Source of the DNA: Aliitabrizicola sp031408575
GTDB taxonomy: Bacteria; Pseudomonadota; Alphaproteobacteria; Rhodobacterales; Rhodobacteraceae
DNA length: 64,000 nucleotides
Reading direction: 5' to 3'
Assembly (NCBI GenBank): GCA_031408575.1
Contig: JANNWS010000101.1
Coordinates: 22,855-86,854 of the forward strand
Numbering within the stretch: the stretch's first letter is position 1; every line of letters starts with the position of its first letter. This document shows positions 33,259-41,125 of this stretch, piece by piece. The translations under genes were made by a program, and so were the position numbers. The notes beneath the pieces are model-generated. The model ran no database searches and was not told the origin of the DNA. It was given only the letters and a program-made list of their open reading frames with translations.

Positions 33259-34385
33259 GCCATTGCCAGCCGCTTCACAACGTCTTCCTGCACGTCGATG
33301 CCCAGTCCTGGCCCGTGGATCGGATAGGCCCAGCCATCGCGGTGCCACAGCTTTTCCGCCACCAGTTCATCCTGCACGACAACCCCGAAGGGCTTGAACT
33401 CAAAAATTTCCGTATTGGGTGACGCCAGCGACAGATGCAGGCTTGCCGCCGTGGTGATCGCGGTGGACCAGGCATGGGCGTTCATCCCCTTGCCATAGTG
33501 CGTCGCCAGTGCATCTACTCGCCGGAACCCGGTGATCCCCTCGACCCGCGCCGGGTCCACGCCATACACATCAATCGCCTGCACGAACTCCATCTGCCGG
33601 CGGTAGCCCGCTTCGGTGAACTCGCGTTCACCTGACGCGATCCGCACGGCGGTGTTCGCCCGTAACAGCCGATAACCCGCATCGTCGGTCGGATAGAGCG
33701 GTTCCTCATACCAGCCGATCCCAAGCGCGCCCATCCGGTTGGCCACCGAAATCGCCGTCTCTGCGTCCCAGCGCACGCCATTACCGACATCCACCAGAAT
33801 GCCCGCGTCGTCGCCCAGTGCGCCACGCAGCGCCGCAATAAAGCTTACGTCCGTATCTGGGTCACCGCCGATGTTGCTCTCGCCCTTCTTCGCAAAGCCT
33901 AGCTTGCACGACCGGAATCCGGCCTCGAAAAATCTCACGACCTCATCCACACAGGCGGTCTCACCCTTCTTGTTCACATGCGAAGACGCGGTGGCGAGCA
34001 ATCGTTCATGCTTCAGACCACCGAGCAGCGCGTACAACGGTTTGCCCGCGATCTTGCCCGCAATATCCCATAGGGCCATGTCGATGCCCGATATGGCGAG
34101 CGATGCAATCCCGCCTTCGCCATACCACCAGACATGTCGGCGCATCTTCTGCCAGTTCGCCTCGATCTCGCCCGCGGGCTCGCCCTTGAGCACGGGCAGC
34201 AGGCCGTCCGAGATAACCGTGGCCACCGCGCGGCACGCCTCCGGCCACATCGCGATGCACTCGCCCCAGCCAACCACGCCGTGGCCGGTCTCCACACGCA
34301 CCAGAACGGTGCGGCGGATCGTGTCGAAATCGTTTGGGTCGGGATAGTGGATCGCAATAGGCTCGATCCGGGCAATCCGGTCCAT
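33255..34385 (-). CDS. Enolase-superfamily sugar-acid dehydratase (mandelate racemase subgroup)
   Basis: Removes water from an aldonate to give a 2-keto-3-deoxy acid, with Mg2+. Of 376 residues, metal ligands are Asp199 (LVDVGNG), Glu227 (WYEEPL) and Glu253 (ASGERE); acid/base residues are Lys161 (CKLGFAKK) and His304 (NAHAWS). This set matches the mandelate-racemase subgroup; L-rhamnonate, L-fuconate or another acid are possible substrates. It is the first gene of the minus-strand operon, divergent from the SDR with a palindromic operator between. Confidence 0.84.
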   Translation of the reverse strand: MDRIARIEPIAIHYPDPNDFDTIRRTVLVRVETGHGVVGWGECIAMWPEACRAVATVISDGLLPVLKGEPAGEIEANWQKMRRHVWWYGEGGIASLAISGIDMALWDIAGKIAGKPLYALLGGLKHERLLATASSHVNKKGETACVDEVVRFFEAGFRSCKLGFAKKGESNIGGDPDTDVSFIAALRGALGDDAGILVDVGNGVRWDAETAISVANRMGALGIGWYEEPLYPTDDAGYRLLRANTAVRIASGEREFTEAGYRRQMEFVQAIDVYGVDPARVEGITGFRRVDALATHYGKGMNAHAWSTAITTAASLHLSLASPNTEIFEFKPFGVVVQDELVAEKLWHRDGWAYPIHGPGLGIDVQEDVVKRLAMA

Positions 34386-34451
34386 CCGTGTCCTCCCCCC
34401 GAGGCTGATCCGCTATTTCTTTGACAGCCCGCAACGGCTGCGATAGCGATA

Positions 34452-34468
34452 AATTGGTAAGGCCAATT
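34452..34468. promoter_or_regulatory. FadR/GntR-type operator in the divergent promoter
   Basis: AATTGGTAAGGCCAATT: 6-base arms AATTGG and CCAATT perfectly inverted about TAAGG. The TTGGT..CCAA core resembles sites of FCD-type GntR regulators such as LldR. It lies 67 bases before the enolase-superfamily gene and 31 bases before the SDR, so one bound regulator (probably that at 26128-26856) could control both directions. Confidence 0.75.
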
Positions 34469-34498
34469 AACAACGATGCAACGTCAAGGTCAACGAAA

Positions 34499-35248
34499 AT
34501 GTTCAACCTCGCCCCCATCCCCGTTCCCGACCTTGCTGGTCGCACCATCCTTGTCACCGGGGCCGGGCGCGGTATCGGGGCTGAACTGGTCCGCATCCTC
34601 GCAGCCCACGGTGCGACCGTTTTTGCGGGCGTCTACGGAGAAGCCGAACCGCTGCCAGACGCCGCAACCATCCTTCCCCTTGATGTCACCCGGCAATCCG
34701 ATGTGGATGCCGCAATCGCCCGCATCACCCGGTCCGGCGGTCTTGACGTGCTGGTGAACAATGCAGGGCAGATCACGCCCATCGGCCCCCTTGCCACGCT
34801 GCCCAGTGATGCCCTCACCCCCGCATTTGCGGTCAACGTCATCGGCGTTCACCGCATGGCGGTGGCCGCTTTGCCGTTGCTGCGTGCGTCCAAAGGCACC
34901 ATCGTCAACGCTGGCACCGGTGCCGCCACCACGGCGATGGAAGGGTGGACCGCCTATTGCACCACAAAGGCCGGGGTCCACATGCTGACCCGGCTTCTGG
35001 CGCTGGAACTGGCCCCCGAAGGAATCCAGAGCTTTTTCATCGGCATCCCGCCCACCGACACCGCCATGCAGGCCGAAATCCGCGCCTCTGGCCTCAACCC
35101 GATCAGCCAGATTCCGCAGGAAAAACTAGTTTCGGCACAGGTTCCCGCCTCGGTCATGGCCTATCTGTGCAGCGCGCAGGCCCGCAGCATCGACGAGGTA
35201 TTGCTGGATGTGCGCCAAGACCGCTTCACCGCGATGATGGCACTTTGA
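34499..35248 (+). CDS. Short-chain dehydrogenase/reductase
   Basis: A 249-residue SDR with cofactor loop TILVTGAGRGIGAEL (TGxxxGIG), NNAGQITPIG, and an active-site Tyr-x3-Lys in YCTTKAGVHML; the serine position falls in NAGTGAATTAMEG, where the usual Ser appears to be replaced by Thr/Gly, a point to check. It likely oxidises the sugar or a hydroxy-acid intermediate of the divergent operon. I start at 34499 (MFNLAPIPVPDLAG); longer upstream frame runs through the operator and is rejected. Confidence 0.84.
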   Translation: MFNLAPIPVPDLAGRTILVTGAGRGIGAELVRILAAHGATVFAGVYGEAEPLPDAATILPLDVTRQSDVDAAIARITRSGGLDVLVNNAGQITPIGPLATLPSDALTPAFAVNVIGVHRMAVAALPLLRASKGTIVNAGTGAATTAMEGWTAYCTTKAGVHMLTRLLALELAPEGIQSFFIGIPPTDTAMQAEIRASGLNPISQIPQEKLVSAQVPASVMAYLCSAQARSIDEVLLDVRQDRFTAMMAL

Positions 35249-35305
35249 CAATCCTGCCCCCGCGCGCAAAGGTCATGCCCAACCGCCCGCGTTGCAGGAC
35301 CGACC

Positions 35306-37243
35306 TTGCCCCAGGATCAAAGCCACATCGCCGATCACGCGGGCCACGATTACGGCCCGACCGGCATCTTTGCCGATAACGCCGTCCTGTTGACGGCGCT
35401 GACGCTGGCCGGCATGGCCGTTGCCGCCGTCGCCCATTTCACCACGCTTCCGCCCCTTGTCGGCACCCTCGGTATCGCCCTTGTTTATCTCGCGGCGGGT
35501 ATTCCCACGGGCTGGGGGGCGCTCAGGGCGCTGTGGCAGGACCATGTCCTCGATATCGACCTGCTGATGATCATCGCGGCCGTCGCCGCTGCGGCGGTCG
35601 GTGCAAAACTTGAAGGGGCGGTCCTGCTGACCCTGTTCAGCCTCTCGGGCACGCTGGAACAGCAGGCGATGGGCAAGGCCCGTCGCGCGGTCGAGGCGCT
35701 GATGGCGCTGCGCCCGGAAACCGCCCTGCGATTGCACGACAGCTCGGTCAGCGAAGTGGCGGTCGCCACACTGATCATCGGCGATACCGTGGTGATCCGT
35801 CCCGGTGCACGGATGCCCATCGACGGCACGATCACCCGAGGCGAAGGTGCGATCGACGAATCGACTGTCACGGGCGAGTCTGTCCCCGTCAACAAGGCAC
35901 CTGGTGCGCGCGTGTTCGAGGCGACGGTAAACCTTGATGCGGTGCTTGAGGTGAGGGTCGAACGGTCTGCCTCCGAAAGCACTGTCGCCCGAATGATAAA
36001 ACTGGTGACCGAGGCGCAAGCGGCCAAAGCGCCGTCGGAACGTTTCAGCGCATGGTTCGGGCAGCGCTATACGGTGGCTGTTCTTGCAGGCTCCCTGCTG
36101 GCATTCGGCATCTTTCTGTGGCTTGGCTGGTCCACACAACTGGCGCTTTACCGCGCCGCCACGCTGCTGGTCGCGGCCAGTCCGTGCGCCATCGTCATTT
36201 CGGTTCCCGCTGCAATCCTGTCCGCGCTGTCGGCCGCGGCGCGCGGCGGGGTGCTGTTCAAAGGCGGTGCAGCACTGGAAACGCTGGCCGCGGTGAAAAG
36301 CTTTGCCTTCGACAAGACTGGCACGCTTACCACGGGGCGCGCCGAAGTAACCGGTATCGTTCCCCTTGGCATCAGCGAGGATGCGTTCCTGTCGCTGATC
36401 GCGGGCATCGAGGCGCAATCGGAACACCACATTGCGGACGCGATCCGGCGTCTGGTTGCAACGCGGGGTATAGCACCCGCTGCGGTAAGTGCTGTCACCG
36501 CCATGCCAAGCGAGGGGATCACCGGCACCGATGTTGATGGCGCGCTCTGGGCCGGCAATCCACGCCTTGCCGCCCGCATGAGTGCCCCGATCGACGATCC
36601 CCGCCTTCTGGCGCTGGCCGACGGCGACCAGACGGTGATCTACCTCGGGCGCGGGCCGACACTGCTGGGTGCATTGGCCGTCGCCGATCAACCCCGCCTG
36701 ACCTCTCGTGCCGGCATCGAGGCGCTGCGTCACAGCGGCATCGGCCAGATTGCCATGATGACCGGCGACCGGCGCCCGGTTGCGCTGCGGATCGGTGCGG
36801 CGCTGGGGCTGCGCGCGGACGAAATCCACTCGGACCTGCTGCCCGAAGACAAGGTGGCCCTCGTCGCTGCGATGCGCGCGTCCGGCAAGGTCGCCTTTGT
36901 CGGCGACGGCGTGAACGATGCCGCCGCCCTTGCCCGCGCCGATGTCGGCATTGCCATGGGGGCGGCGGGCAGCGAGGTGGCCTTGCAAGCCGCCGACGTG
37001 GCCCTGCTGTCCGAGAATATGGATCGTCTTGCAGCGGCCCACCGGCTGGCAAAACGTACTGCGGCCGTCATCAAGCAGAACCTGATCTTCGCTATGGGTG
37101 CGATGCTGCTGCTGGTCGCGGGGACGCTGCTGTTCCAGCTGCCCCTTCCGCTCGCCGTGGTGGGGCATGAGGGTGGCACAGTCCTTGTCGTTCTGAACGG
37201 CTTGCGCCTGCTGTTCGATCCCATCCGTGCCGACAGGGGCTGA
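35306..37243 (+). CDS. P1B-4-type heavy-metal-transporting ATPase
   Basis: An inner-membrane pump of 645 residues exporting a divalent metal (Co2+, Zn2+ or Fe2+ in characterised relatives). It shows TGES in the actuator domain, the metal motif SPC in AASPCAIVISVP, the phosphorylation site DKTGTLT, GDGVNDAAAL, and the late HEGGT that with SPC marks class P1B-4. The usual HP dipeptide of the nucleotide domain reads SEHH here. There is no N-terminal heavy-metal domain, only a short His-bearing leader. The TTG start has an AGGA motif 6 bases upstream. One base separates it from gph. Confidence 0.87.
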   Translation: MPQDQSHIADHAGHDYGPTGIFADNAVLLTALTLAGMAVAAVAHFTTLPPLVGTLGIALVYLAAGIPTGWGALRALWQDHVLDIDLLMIIAAVAAAAVGAKLEGAVLLTLFSLSGTLEQQAMGKARRAVEALMALRPETALRLHDSSVSEVAVATLIIGDTVVIRPGARMPIDGTITRGEGAIDESTVTGESVPVNKAPGARVFEATVNLDAVLEVRVERSASESTVARMIKLVTEAQAAKAPSERFSAWFGQRYTVAVLAGSLLAFGIFLWLGWSTQLALYRAATLLVAASPCAIVISVPAAILSALSAAARGGVLFKGGAALETLAAVKSFAFDKTGTLTTGRAEVTGIVPLGISEDAFLSLIAGIEAQSEHHIADAIRRLVATRGIAPAAVSAVTAMPSEGITGTDVDGALWAGNPRLAARMSAPIDDPRLLALADGDQTVIYLGRGPTLLGALAVADQPRLTSRAGIEALRHSGIGQIAMMTGDRRPVALRIGAALGLRADEIHSDLLPEDKVALVAAMRASGKVAFVGDGVNDAAALARADVGIAMGAAGSEVALQAADVALLSENMDRLAAAHRLAKRTAAVIKQNLIFAMGAMLLLVAGTLLFQLPLPLAVVGHEGGTVLVVLNGLRLLFDPIRADRG

Positions 37244-37244
37244 C

Positions 37245-37898
37245 ATGGCCAGCATCATCTTCGACCTTGACGGCACGCTGGTCGATTCCGCGCCCGACAT
37301 TCATGCAGCCCTCAACCGCACGATGGTCGAATTGTCCGAGCCGCTCTTCGGCCGCGCCATTGTGATCAGCTTTGTCGGCAACGGTGTGCCTGTGCTGATT
37401 GATCGCGCAATGCACGCTCGCGGCCACGCCCCCGATGCCAACCGCCACGCGCTTTGGGAACGCCGCTTCCTGCATCACTACAACGCGGCCTCCGCCGTCC
37501 TGACGCAACCCTATCCCGGCGTGGTCGCGGCACTTGAGGCGCTGACCGACGCGGGCCACCTTCTTGGCCTATGCACCAACAAACCCGAATTGCCCGCCCG
37601 CCATGTGCTTGCCGCCTTCGACCTGACCCGGTTCTTCCCGGTGGTGATCGGCGGCGATACGCTGGCGCAACGCAAGCCCGATGCCGCCCCGCTGCGCGCC
37701 GTGGCCCGCGCGCTTGAGGCTGTTCCGGCGATCTTCGTTGGTGACAGCGAGGTGGATGCCGACACCGCCCTCGCCGCCGCCGTCCCGTTTCTGCTGTTCA
37801 CCGAAGGATACCGTAAATCCCCGGCTGCGGCGCTTCCCGCCGCTGCGCGCTTTGCAGATTGGGCGGTATTGCCCGGCCTTGTCGCCACACTCACCTGA
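37245..37898 (+). CDS. gph: Phosphoglycolate phosphatase (HAD family)
   Basis: Dephosphorylates 2-phosphoglycolate to glycolate, which is then oxidised to glyoxylate. Its 217 residues have HAD motif I FDLDGTLVDSAPD, motif II CTNKP, the motif III Lys in QRKPDAAPL and motif IV GDSEVDADTA. The start at 37245, one base after the ATPase stop, gives MASIIFDLDGT. It ends 69 bases before convergent bhcR. Adjacent bhc genes would consume the glyoxylate formed downstream of this reaction. Confidence 0.88.
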   Translation: MASIIFDLDGTLVDSAPDIHAALNRTMVELSEPLFGRAIVISFVGNGVPVLIDRAMHARGHAPDANRHALWERRFLHHYNAASAVLTQPYPGVVAALEALTDAGHLLGLCTNKPELPARHVLAAFDLTRFFPVVIGGDTLAQRKPDAAPLRAVARALEAVPAIFVGDSEVDADTALAAAVPFLLFTEGYRKSPAAALPAAARFADWAVLPGLVATLT

Positions 37899-37966
37899 AC
37901 CATCTGGGCAGCGTCTGTCTGCGTTTGCATCCCACCCGGAAATCGTCTGCGGTCCGGATCGCCGGT

Positions 37967-38779
37967 TCACGGCCGCACCCCGCCTGTCGCCTCGGTCACC
38001 TGATCCGCCGCGGCCCGCACCAAGGCGCCGATCCGGTCGGTAGCCGAAAGCGGCAGCCGAAAGGCCGGGCCAGACACCGAAAGCCCCGCCACCGGCTCGG
38101 CATAGGCGTTGAAGATCGGGGCCGCGACACAGCGCATCCCCTCGGCCCGTTCCTGATCATCAATCGCAAAGCCCCGCTCGCGGGTCCGCGCAAGATCGCG
38201 GCTCAGGCTGGCTTCAGACGTGATCGACAGCGTCGTGAACCCGGCAAGCCCCTGCCGTGCAACGATTTGTGCAACCCGCACTGCCGGATACCAGGCCAGC
38301 AAAGCCTTTCCGATTCCCGACACATGCATCGGTGATTTCGTTCCCGGCGCGAAAAATGCCCGGATCGCCTCATGTGTCTCGACCTGGCTCAGGAACATCA
38401 CCTCATCGCGGTTCTCCACGCCAAGGTTCGCAGTCTCGCCGGTATCGCGCATCAGCCGGTCCATCACCGCACGCGACCGCTCCACCACCTTGGTCCGCCG
38501 CAGAAACGCCGACCCAATGCGAAACGCCCCGCCACCCACATGCCAAACCTGTCCGGGTTCCTCACTTTCCACAATTCCATGTATCTGCAACGTCATCAGC
38601 ACACGATAGACCGTGGCATGTGCCTCGCCCTCGGCCGCTGCCAACTCGCTCAGGGTCAGCCCCGGACTGTCCGCCAACCGCTGTAACAAAACCATCGCGC
38701 GGTCTACCGCCTGCACCCGGTTCTGGTCGGTCTTGTCAGTAAATGACTTCGGGCGGCCACGGGGGCGGGGCAGGGCCAT
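37967..38779 (-). CDS. bhcR: IclR-family regulator of the beta-hydroxyaspartate cycle
   Basis: A 270-residue IclR protein: N-terminal winged HTH (VQAVDRAMVLLQRLADSPGLTLSELAAAEGEAHATVYRVLMTLQ) and a C-terminal effector domain with FFAPGTKSPMHVSGIGKALLAW and IFNAYAEPVAGLSVSGP. It is divergent from bhcA exactly as BhcR of Paracoccus denitrificans, a glyoxylate-binding regulator of bhcABCD (established knowledge). The N-terminus is Arg-rich (PRPRGRPKSF). Two palindromes in the intergenic region are candidate binding sites. Confidence 0.92.
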   Translation of the reverse strand: MALPRPRGRPKSFTDKTDQNRVQAVDRAMVLLQRLADSPGLTLSELAAAEGEAHATVYRVLMTLQIHGIVESEEPGQVWHVGGGAFRIGSAFLRRTKVVERSRAVMDRLMRDTGETANLGVENRDEVMFLSQVETHEAIRAFFAPGTKSPMHVSGIGKALLAWYPAVRVAQIVARQGLAGFTTLSITSEASLSRDLARTRERGFAIDDQERAEGMRCVAAPIFNAYAEPVAGLSVSGPAFRLPLSATDRIGALVRAAADQVTEATGGVRP

Positions 38780-38813
38780 CGGGTGTTCCTTCTGCAGATA
38801 TTTCTCGCGGTCT

Positions 38814-38826
38814 GGAAATCATTTCC
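38814..38826. promoter_or_regulatory. IclR-type operator in the bhcR-bhcA intergenic region
   Basis: GGAAATCATTTCC: 6-base arms GGAAAT/ATTTCC round one base. With the preceding T it matches the IclR palindrome TGGAAATNATTTCCA as I remember it at 14 of 15 positions. It is 35 bases upstream of bhcR. Confidence 0.75.
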
Positions 38827-38880
38827 GGTGAGTGAAAAAATCGCAAGCTCTGATTTTGTTGCATAAATCCTGATGTAGCA

Positions 38881-38898
38881 GAAATGAAAAAACATTTC
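38881..38898. promoter_or_regulatory. Second inverted repeat upstream of bhcA
   Basis: GAAATG (38881-38886) and CATTTC (38893-38898) are perfectly inverted around six A residues. It shares the GAAAT/ATTTC core of the operator at 38814 and lies 65 bases before bhcA, so it may be a second BhcR site or a promoter UP-like A-tract. Confidence 0.5.
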
Positions 38899-38962
38899 GA
38901 AAAAATTGCGCGGTTGCGTCGAACGTTTTAGCGTAACAAGAAGCAGTTGAAAGGTTCCGCCC

Positions 38963-40150
38963 ATGTCCTTCCAGAATCCCGTGTTCATTCCCGGCCCCAC
39001 AAACATCCCCGAAGCGATCCGCAAAGCCTGCGACATCCCGACGCTGGACCATCGCTCACCCGCATTCGGCCGGCTGTTCAAACCCGCGGTTCAGGGTGTG
39101 CGGCGTGTGCTGGCGATGACCGATGGTGAGGTGATAATCCTTCCTTCCACCGGCACGGGCGGCTGGGAAGCGGCAATTTCAAACACGCTTTCTGCCGGTG
39201 ACACGGTGCTGGCCGCGCGATTCGGAATGTTCAGTCACCGGTGGATCGACATGTGCCAGCGCCACGGGCTGATCGTTCAGATCATCGAAACACCTTGGGG
39301 CGAAGGCGCACCGCTTGGTGCCATCGAAGCGGCCCTGAAGGCCGACAGCACGCATAAAATACGCGCCGTGCTTGCGACGCACAACGAAACTGCTACGGGC
39401 GTGAAATCCGATATCGCGGGCATCCGCAGCGCGATGGATGCAGCCCGCCACCCCGGTCTGCTGTTTGTGGACGGCGTGTCCTCCATCGGTTCCATGCCGT
39501 TCGAGATGACCGGTTGGGGCGTCGACATCGCCGTGGCGGGCAGCCAGAAGGGTTTCATGCTGCCTGCAGGCCTTGCAATTCTGGGCGTCGGCCCGAAGGC
39601 ACTGGCGGCGATGGAAAGCGCGAAACTGCCACGCACTTTTTTCGACTTCAGCGACATGTTGCGGACCTATGCCACCGGCAGCTATCCCTACACCCCCGCT
39701 GTCGGCCTGATCGCGGGCCTCGCAAAGTCGATCGAGATGCTGGAGGATGAGGGTTTGGCCAACGTCTATGCCCGCCACACACGCATTGCCAAAGGTGTGC
39801 GCCGCGCCATCACCGCCTGGGGCATGAAGCCCTGCGCCGCAACGCCCGACCTCTATTCCGACACAGTGACGGCAGTTGTTGTGCCAGAGGGGTGCAACGG
39901 CACCGATCTGGTGAAAGTCGCGGCCGAGAAATACGGCGTGGCCTTTGGTGTGGGCTTGGGGGAAGTTGCCGGAAAAGTTTTCCGTATTGGCCACTTGGGC
40001 AGCCTGACCGATGTTATGATGCTGTCCGGCCTTGCCACGGCCGAGATGTGCATGGCCGACCTTGGCTGGAAGATCACGCTGGGTTCGGGCGTCGCCGCAG
40101 CTCAGGACTTTTACCGCAAAGCACCGGAGGCGGCCCGCGCCGCCGCCTGA
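38963..40150 (+). CDS. bhcA: L-aspartate:glyoxylate aminotransferase
   Basis: Transfers the amino group of aspartate to glyoxylate giving glycine and oxaloacetate, the first step of the beta-hydroxyaspartate cycle. A 395-residue class V aminotransferase: PGPTNIPEAIRKACDIPTLDHRSPAF, ILPSTGTGGWEAAISNTLS, THNETATGV, FVDGVSSIGS with the PLP-aspartate, and the Schiff-base Lys196 in SQKGFMLPAGL. On its own it could be called serine-glyoxylate aminotransferase; gene order bhcR-A-B-C-D decides. A GAAAGG motif precedes the ATG. Confidence 0.94.
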   Translation: MSFQNPVFIPGPTNIPEAIRKACDIPTLDHRSPAFGRLFKPAVQGVRRVLAMTDGEVIILPSTGTGGWEAAISNTLSAGDTVLAARFGMFSHRWIDMCQRHGLIVQIIETPWGEGAPLGAIEAALKADSTHKIRAVLATHNETATGVKSDIAGIRSAMDAARHPGLLFVDGVSSIGSMPFEMTGWGVDIAVAGSQKGFMLPAGLAILGVGPKALAAMESAKLPRTFFDFSDMLRTYATGSYPYTPAVGLIAGLAKSIEMLEDEGLANVYARHTRIAKGVRRAITAWGMKPCAATPDLYSDTVTAVVVPEGCNGTDLVKVAAEKYGVAFGVGLGEVAGKVFRIGHLGSLTDVMMLSGLATAEMCMADLGWKITLGSGVAAAQDFYRKAPEAARAAA

Positions 40151-40160
40151 AAGGAACCCG

Positions 40161-41114
40161 ATGCTGATCCCGACTTATGATGATGTCCTCGCCGCCCACC
40201 GGCGGATAGAGCCTTACATCCATCGCACCCCGGTGCTGACATCCGACTACTTGAATGCCCTGACCGGCGCGGAATTGTTCTTTAAATGCGAGAACTTCCA
40301 GAAGGCCGGGGCGTTCAAGGTGCGCGGTGCGTCGAACGCCGTGTTCGGCCTTGACGATGCCGTGGCCGCCAATGGCGTCGCAACCCACTCATCTGGCAAC
40401 CACGCCCTGTCGCTGTCCTACGCCGCTGGCCGTCGGGGGATCCCTTGCGCCGTCGTCATGCCCCGCACCGCCCCGCAGGCCAAGAAAGATGCCGTGCGCG
40501 GCTATGGCGGCACGATCACCGAATGCGAACCCTCAACCACCTCGCGCGAAGAGGTTTTCGCACGGGTGCAAGCCGAAACCGGGGCCGATTTCGTTCACCC
40601 TTATAACGATCCCCGCGTGATCGCCGGGCAGGCCACCTGCTCACGCGAGTTGATGGAGCAGGTTCAGGGGCTGGACTCCGTCATCGCGCCCATCGGCGGC
40701 GGCGGAATGATTTCCGGCACCTGTCTGACGCTGTCGAACATAGCGCCCGATGTGAAAATCTACGCCGCCGAACCCGAAATGGCTGACGACGCCTATCGCA
40801 GCTTCAAGGCCGGTTACATCATCGCCGATGATGCGCCCAACACCGTGGCTGACGGGCTGAAGGTGCCGCTGAAAGATCTGACATGGCACTTTGTGAAGAA
40901 CCACGTCACTGATATCCTGACCGCATCGGAACAAGAGATCATCGACGCCATGCGCCTTACCTGGGCGCGGATGAAGATCGTCATCGAACCCAGCTGCGCC
41001 GTCCCGCTTGCCACGATCCTGAAGAACCCAGGTGTTTTCAAGGGCCGGCGCGTGGGCGTCATCATCACCGGCGGCAACGTCGATCTGGATAAACTGCCCT
41101 GGATGCAGGGCTGA
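40161..41114 (+). CDS. bhcB: beta-hydroxyaspartate dehydratase
   Basis: Eliminates water from erythro-beta-hydroxyaspartate to give iminosuccinate. This 317-residue fold-type II PLP enzyme is related to serine racemase/threonine dehydratase: Schiff-base Lys53 in ENFQKAGAFKVRGA, SSGNHALSLSYAA, and the PLP-phosphate loop APIGGGGMISG. The start at 40161, ten bases after bhcA with AAGGAA upstream, gives MLIPTYDDVLAAHRRI; the frame upstream overlaps bhcA. It belongs to the cluster by position and order. Confidence 0.94.
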   Translation: MLIPTYDDVLAAHRRIEPYIHRTPVLTSDYLNALTGAELFFKCENFQKAGAFKVRGASNAVFGLDDAVAANGVATHSSGNHALSLSYAAGRRGIPCAVVMPRTAPQAKKDAVRGYGGTITECEPSTTSREEVFARVQAETGADFVHPYNDPRVIAGQATCSRELMEQVQGLDSVIAPIGGGGMISGTCLTLSNIAPDVKIYAAEPEMADDAYRSFKAGYIIADDAPNTVADGLKVPLKDLTWHFVKNHVTDILTASEQEIIDAMRLTWARMKIVIEPSCAVPLATILKNPGVFKGRRVGVIITGGNVDLDKLPWMQG

Positions 41115-41125
41115 AGGAGACTGAC

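Noticed and set aside
35273..37300. 675-codon minus-strand frame
   Set aside because: Antisense to the P-type ATPase, whose motifs are complete on the plus strand.
38963..40150. Serine-glyoxylate aminotransferase of the serine cycle
   Set aside because: Followed by bhcB, bhcC and bhcD and preceded by divergent bhcR, the order of the beta-hydroxyaspartate cycle.
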